Assembly (NCBI GenBank): GCA_964017195.1
Contig: OZ024895.1
Location: 32,113,375 to 32,177,374 of the forward strand
Length of the DNA: 64,000 bases
From: Siderastrea radians
Taxonomy: Eukaryota; Cnidaria; Anthozoa; Scleractinia; Rhizangiidae
Direction of reading: 5' to 3'
Of this stretch, positions 60,307-64,000 are shown one piece after another. How positions within the stretch are numbered: the stretch's first letter is position 1; the number at the start of each line of letters is the position of its first letter. Position numbers and translations under genes: made by a program. Under the pieces are notes generated by a model. It was not told the origin of the DNA and searched no databases. It was given only the letters and a program-made list of their open reading frames with translations.

Positions 60307-61050
60307 TTACCTGTGAGGGGGGCCGGCCATTTTGCTGGGGGGTCATTTTCAAAATTTTGATTGTTTTCGGGGGGGTCATTTTCAGATATAAAGGGAGTGT
60401 TACTTGGGGGTCATTTAACTGCTATGAAAGTGGTATTTAAACAACATCTTTTTGTTAAAGAGAGCGATGTAGGTATACAGTGTATTGATTTTCCGGAAAG
60501 CTGAGACTATTTAGCCTGCGAGATCGAGAGCAGACACATTTCCCACAACAAGCACTTTTGTGGGAAATATGAGCCTGATAGATAAATACACTGAATCGGT
60601 GTCTCACTCAGACTATTCTTAGTACAAGTTATACAGTGCTTCCTACTCGACACGTTGCCAAAGCGATCATAAACTCCATTCTTGAGTACACGTTGTGAGT
60701 TTCCTGATGATCCAAACCAGACGAACGAAGATAGTGTTGGCTGTACTTGTTCCGAAGTTCGCAAGGTGTCCACTGTTTCAAGCTGCCTCAGGATACTTCT
60801 ACAACCACGTGGCAAACATGAAATAGGGGAACGGCTAAACTGCCTTGCCTCTGAAACCCGGTCAATAGGACCCAAGAAACAAAAGCTGCTTGAGTTGAAG
60901 TGCAGAGTGAGGAGATTTGTACCATTGACTGTGTCTCTAGTAAAGCTACTGGCTTTATGGGGGGTCATATCTAAAAAACTAGGATGGAGTGGAGGGTCAG
61001 TTTGAAAATCCTGTAAGCTTCTCAAAATGGCTGGCCCCCCTCACAGGTAA
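60307..61050. mobile_element. TIR element inserted at end of zinc-finger gene C
   Basis: Termini TTACCTGTGAGGGGGGCCGG with CCATTTT and the inverse AAAATGGCTGGCCCCCCTCA with CAGGTAA, about 27 bp. The interior has repeats of GGGGGGTCATTTTCA. A 172-codon minus-strand frame (60507-61025) shows no recognisable domain. Confidence 0.8.
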
Positions 61051-61599
61051 GAAAATGACCCGCCCCTAATAGTTTATGAATTTGTATAGCGCATTTTCCA
61101 TGACGAAATGATCAAACCCAATCGCCCAGAAGTTACATCTTTTCATTAAGACGACAACGGCACTACCTTAACCATTTTGAAGGTTCCCTTACAATGTTGA
61201 AGGGATTGTCAAATTTGCAATTATCTTTGCTATTTATCTAAAGGCCAGTTAACAAAATATGGCTTTTTACATGGAGCTGAACTTCTACATTGTCAAGATT
61301 TCTGTATTCAGAGGGCAGACTACACATCTGCTTGACTGCAGCACTTCATAGTTTTCTTGTGTCAACTAAGGGAGTCAGGCAGAAGTAGAGCTTTCGAAGT
61401 TCTATTTCTGCCACACTCTTTTAGTTGAAACAGAGCTTTACACAAATCTAATTGTTACATATTTTAAACGATGTGAGAAACTCGAGGCCATGCCAGTTGC
61501 TGATAATGCCCTATTTCTGTCTCATGCATTCCACCATCTTTATTCCATAACGCTCATAAAATTCTTGCGGAGGTTGTAGTTTGTGATAAAGGTAAAGTC

Positions 61600-61835
61600 G
61601 CACCCGAGCCAAGGAGGCCCACACGGCCGAAGCTTATCCCGGTTTCTGCAGCATGAAGCAACTGAGAGTATTGCTACTCCCCCCTGAATGGGATACTAGT
61701 CCATCACAGGGTTACCCCCAGCAGTATGTTGCCGGTACCCATTTATACACCTGGGTGGAGAGAGACAATGCGGGGTAAAGTTTCTTGTCTAAGGAAACAA
61801 CACGATGGCAGAGGCTGGTGTCCAACTACTGACAT
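61600..61835 (-). mobile_element. SINE-like repeat, inverted copy
   Basis: GGGATACTAGTCCATCACAG and CCCATTTATACACCTGG are the inverse of the body seen at 28531-28775 and 43615-43740. Confidence 0.65.
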
Positions 61836-62489
61836 TTAGTAGTTTCTGGACTAGAACAAAAATACCTTATTAATATTCCATAATGTATTGTATTATTGGG
61901 AATAACCAAATTATGCACTTCGTTTTAAGGGGTATAGGAATCACTTAAAGTCTCTTTGATCGACAAAAATGCAAGGCTGCAAATGTTTGTTTTTGGAACT
62001 GAGTAGACATGACCAGATAAGTCACCAAATTGGAACTGAACAAAACCAAAATTTGTTGGATATCACATGTTGTTAGGTTGACCCTATGTACTTTAAAATG
62101 ATAGTTATTGGTATTGAAACGTTTTGCTCTGTCATCATGTCTCTGTTCACCGATAGTTGGGCCACCCCTGTCTGTCAAAGGGCTGTTATTTACAGCTTCT
62201 AGTTAAAGGGGCTCTATGTCTCACTTTTGTTTAAAATGATCCACCAGTTTTCTGAAACTATGATTATGTTTGGATGCGAATGAAAATAGAAGGCAACTTG
62301 AAAACATTAGGCCAAAGTTTTCAAGGTTTTCCCTAGCTTCTCGGAAAAAAACGCCAAGACCTGATCATGGTTTGTTCTCCTTATGAGAAAACAAGAAAAG
62401 CCCCAGGGGCATTAGACCCCGCTGTTGTTCTCCCTCCCCACAGGATGCAAAATATTTTACGATCACTCAAGATACAAGTCCAAGGGCCA

Positions 62490-62594
62490 AATTAATAAAA
62501 CATTTACAAGTGTAATTTACAAGTGTACCTATTGTTTTCAATCTCTGAAACAATAGCTACACTTGTAAATTACACTTGTTAATGTATTAAATTG
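62490..62594. repeat. Short foldback element
   Basis: TTTACAAGTGTAATTTACAA GTGTACCTATTG pairs with CAATAGCTACACTTGTAAAT followed by TACACTTG; central loop about 10 nt. Confidence 0.85.
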
Positions 62595-63800
62595 ACCCCA
62601 ACGTCGAATGATGGGAATTTGCCACGAATATTTGTTTGGCCGAGCAAAAACCGGAGCAGTGTGGGGCAAGTGACCATGAAAAAAAATGAAGAAGAAGAAG
62701 AAGATGATGAACACGAAAGAAAAAAGAAAGTGTATTACTAGACCCCGTCCTGACGGCGGGGTAATAATTCGATTAATTTTTTTCTTAAGCATTTTTCCGG
62801 TCCGGAATCCGGAATCCTTGAATTTGATTGGCTGTTGACGCGCGTTTCGCCGGTCCAGTTTTTTCCTATCCGGACCGGTTTTGTCATGGACCATTGAATG
62901 AAAGTTGAAAAACAACATACCTCGGTTGAACACGAGAATTTTTTAATTTACGGCTCAAAGATGCGACTTTTCTGGTAAGTCACAATTCTTGTGTGTGTTG
63001 TAAATAGAAAGTTCAAGAAGGAGGGGAATTAAAGACCTTGAAATACCTTCAAAAGGCAAGTACTATTTTGTGAAGCTTAGCATGGCGGTTGGTGAGTTTG
63101 TTGTTGAATTCACTTAACACAGCAGTTTTAGTTTTTAAATTACGATCGCCACAATGCCTTTTGACTCCGATATTTACTTTAATGACTTCGTTTTTCAGTT
63201 TTTTCTCTTAAATTAACGAGGTTCGGTATATTTTCATTCAAGAAATTGTGCAGGCTTAAACTGGAATTTTGCTTTTTCATCTGTCGTAAGCTTAAATGAA
63301 GATAAGCTTAAAAGCCAGCGCACCGTTCGCTTTGGATAAAACTGAGATCAAACCTAACGATTTCGCTAAATAATTAAATTGTTTATATCCAAAGAACCAG
63401 CACCTACGTTTACAGGTACGAAGCAAAACATAAAAAGAAAGTAATTAGGCTAAACAGAAATGTTTTTCGAAGTATTATTCTCTTTCATTTTTTACGCAAG
63501 GGCAATTAAACCTGTCCTAACGATTGAGTCCTTTGGTTTTGTTTTTAGTAAGGGTTGTTTATCCCTATGCCGGGCAGGATTTTCCATGTGCGTGTCTGTT
63601 CTTGAAAAACAACCTTTTCCGTGTCGATACGGTAGTTTCTAGTCGAAAATATTACAATTAAGTTTTAAAAAAGTTTGAAATGTTTATGATTACATTCGCT
63701 CCACGGTTTCCTGCCATCTGACTCAGTGAGACTTACGCGCGTTCTGACAACCTTTCAAGATTGATCTGCAAACTCGCAAATGTTGGGAAAAAAATAAAAA
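62595..63800. other. Interval without recognisable gene
   Basis: AT-rich host DNA. A GAA-rich run is at 62684-62702. The open frame at 62538-62933 (minus) crosses the GAA run and a foldback and has no recognised domain. Confidence 0.4.
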
Positions 63801-63945
63801 TGTTATTTACCTGCCTAGGTCGGTCCGTATAGGGCAAAACTGTGCCCTTGGTCTTGAGTACGGTCCTCGGCCTGCGGCCTCGGGCCGTACTCAAGACCGC
63901 GGGCACAGTTTTTCCCTATACGGACCTCCCGGCCGGTAAATAACA
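63801..63945. repeat. Foldback element with about 65-nt arms
   Basis: TGTTATTTACCTGCC...GGTCCGTATAGGGCAAAACT pairs with AGTTTTTCCCTATACGGACC...GGTAAATAACA. The centre is GGCCTGCGGCC. Confidence 0.9.
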
Positions 63946-64000
63946 TATATTTCTTTCTCTTGGTGTACTTTCCCGGAGCATTTCGAGAATAGGTATTTAA

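Larger units (their letters stand above)
53585..62200. repeat. Segmental duplication copy C (zinc-finger locus C)
   Basis: Collinear with 21290-29200, with extra MITEs at 54307-54978, 56107-56500 and 56832-57494 that copy A lacks, and lacking the MITEs at 21775-22094 and 22790-23231. Apart from the zinc-finger exon no gene is seen. Confidence 0.8.

Noticed and set aside
60507..61025. 172-codon minus-strand open frame
   Set aside because: It lies wholly within a non-autonomous TIR element and matches no transposase motif that I can see. Kept only as a note in that element.

Overview
The window looks like nuclear DNA of an anthozoan cnidarian, most likely a stony coral. This is inferred from poly-C2H2 zinc-finger genes of the YKCTQCDKCF type, a very dense load of short TIR and foldback repeats (including TTAAGGACG-ended MITEs), Penelope-like retroelements with GIY-YIG endonucleases, 5'-truncated LINE tails and tRNA-derived SINEs. 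I see no rRNA gene, no CRISPR array and no bacterial operon structure.

The centrepiece is one integrated Maverick/Polinton element of the adintovirus-like type at 2555-19405 (16.85 kb). It has 392-bp terminal inverted repeats that differ at about four positions, canonical AG...CT ends and a GGCGC target duplication. It carries the expected module: protein-primed family-B DNA polymerase (broken in four frames), retrovirus-type DD35E integrase (intact), A32/FtsK-like packaging ATPase, adenain-like protease, major capsid protein (intact), penton-like minor capsid protein, a PLA2-domain minor virion protein, a hydrophobic core-like virion protein, an acidic PPxY protein, a lysine-rich small protein and a collagen-like fibre. 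A zinc-ribbon protein resembling poxvirus-type late transcription factor VLTF3 lies between integrase and minor capsid genes. The right end carries accessory genes: a two-helix membrane protein, a 54-residue membrane micro-ORF, a 79-residue orphan, and two related cysteine-rich proteins, one with an F-box-like start. Between them lies a 500-bp non-coding stretch with three CACGTG sites and a long imperfect hairpin. Many genes are frame-broken, often beside A/T runs, but at least two changes (a nonsense C-to-A in the lysine-rich gene, and a Tyr-to-Ser change in polymerase motif A) are substitutions. The copy is therefore probably a recent insertion that has begun to decay, possibly with some assembly indels.

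The element sits inside a dispersed repeat (1-2550 plus 19411-19960). A second copy at 29260-31030 preserves an uninterrupted version of the insertion site.

The rest (20-64 kb) is host DNA with three related zinc-finger loci: A at 24976-26502 (split by a 0.7-kb insertion), B at 41148-41944 (intact last exon), and C at 58811-60255 (ten intact fingers, then frame-broken). A and C lie in a segmental duplication covering roughly 21.3-29.2 kb and 53.6-62.2 kb, so several MITEs can be confirmed by their empty sites in the other copy. Two Penelope-like elements (32.9-34.6 kb and 48.2-51.1 kb), tandem duplications, minisatellites and perfect or near-perfect hairpins fill the remainder. Long intervals hold no gene that I can support.
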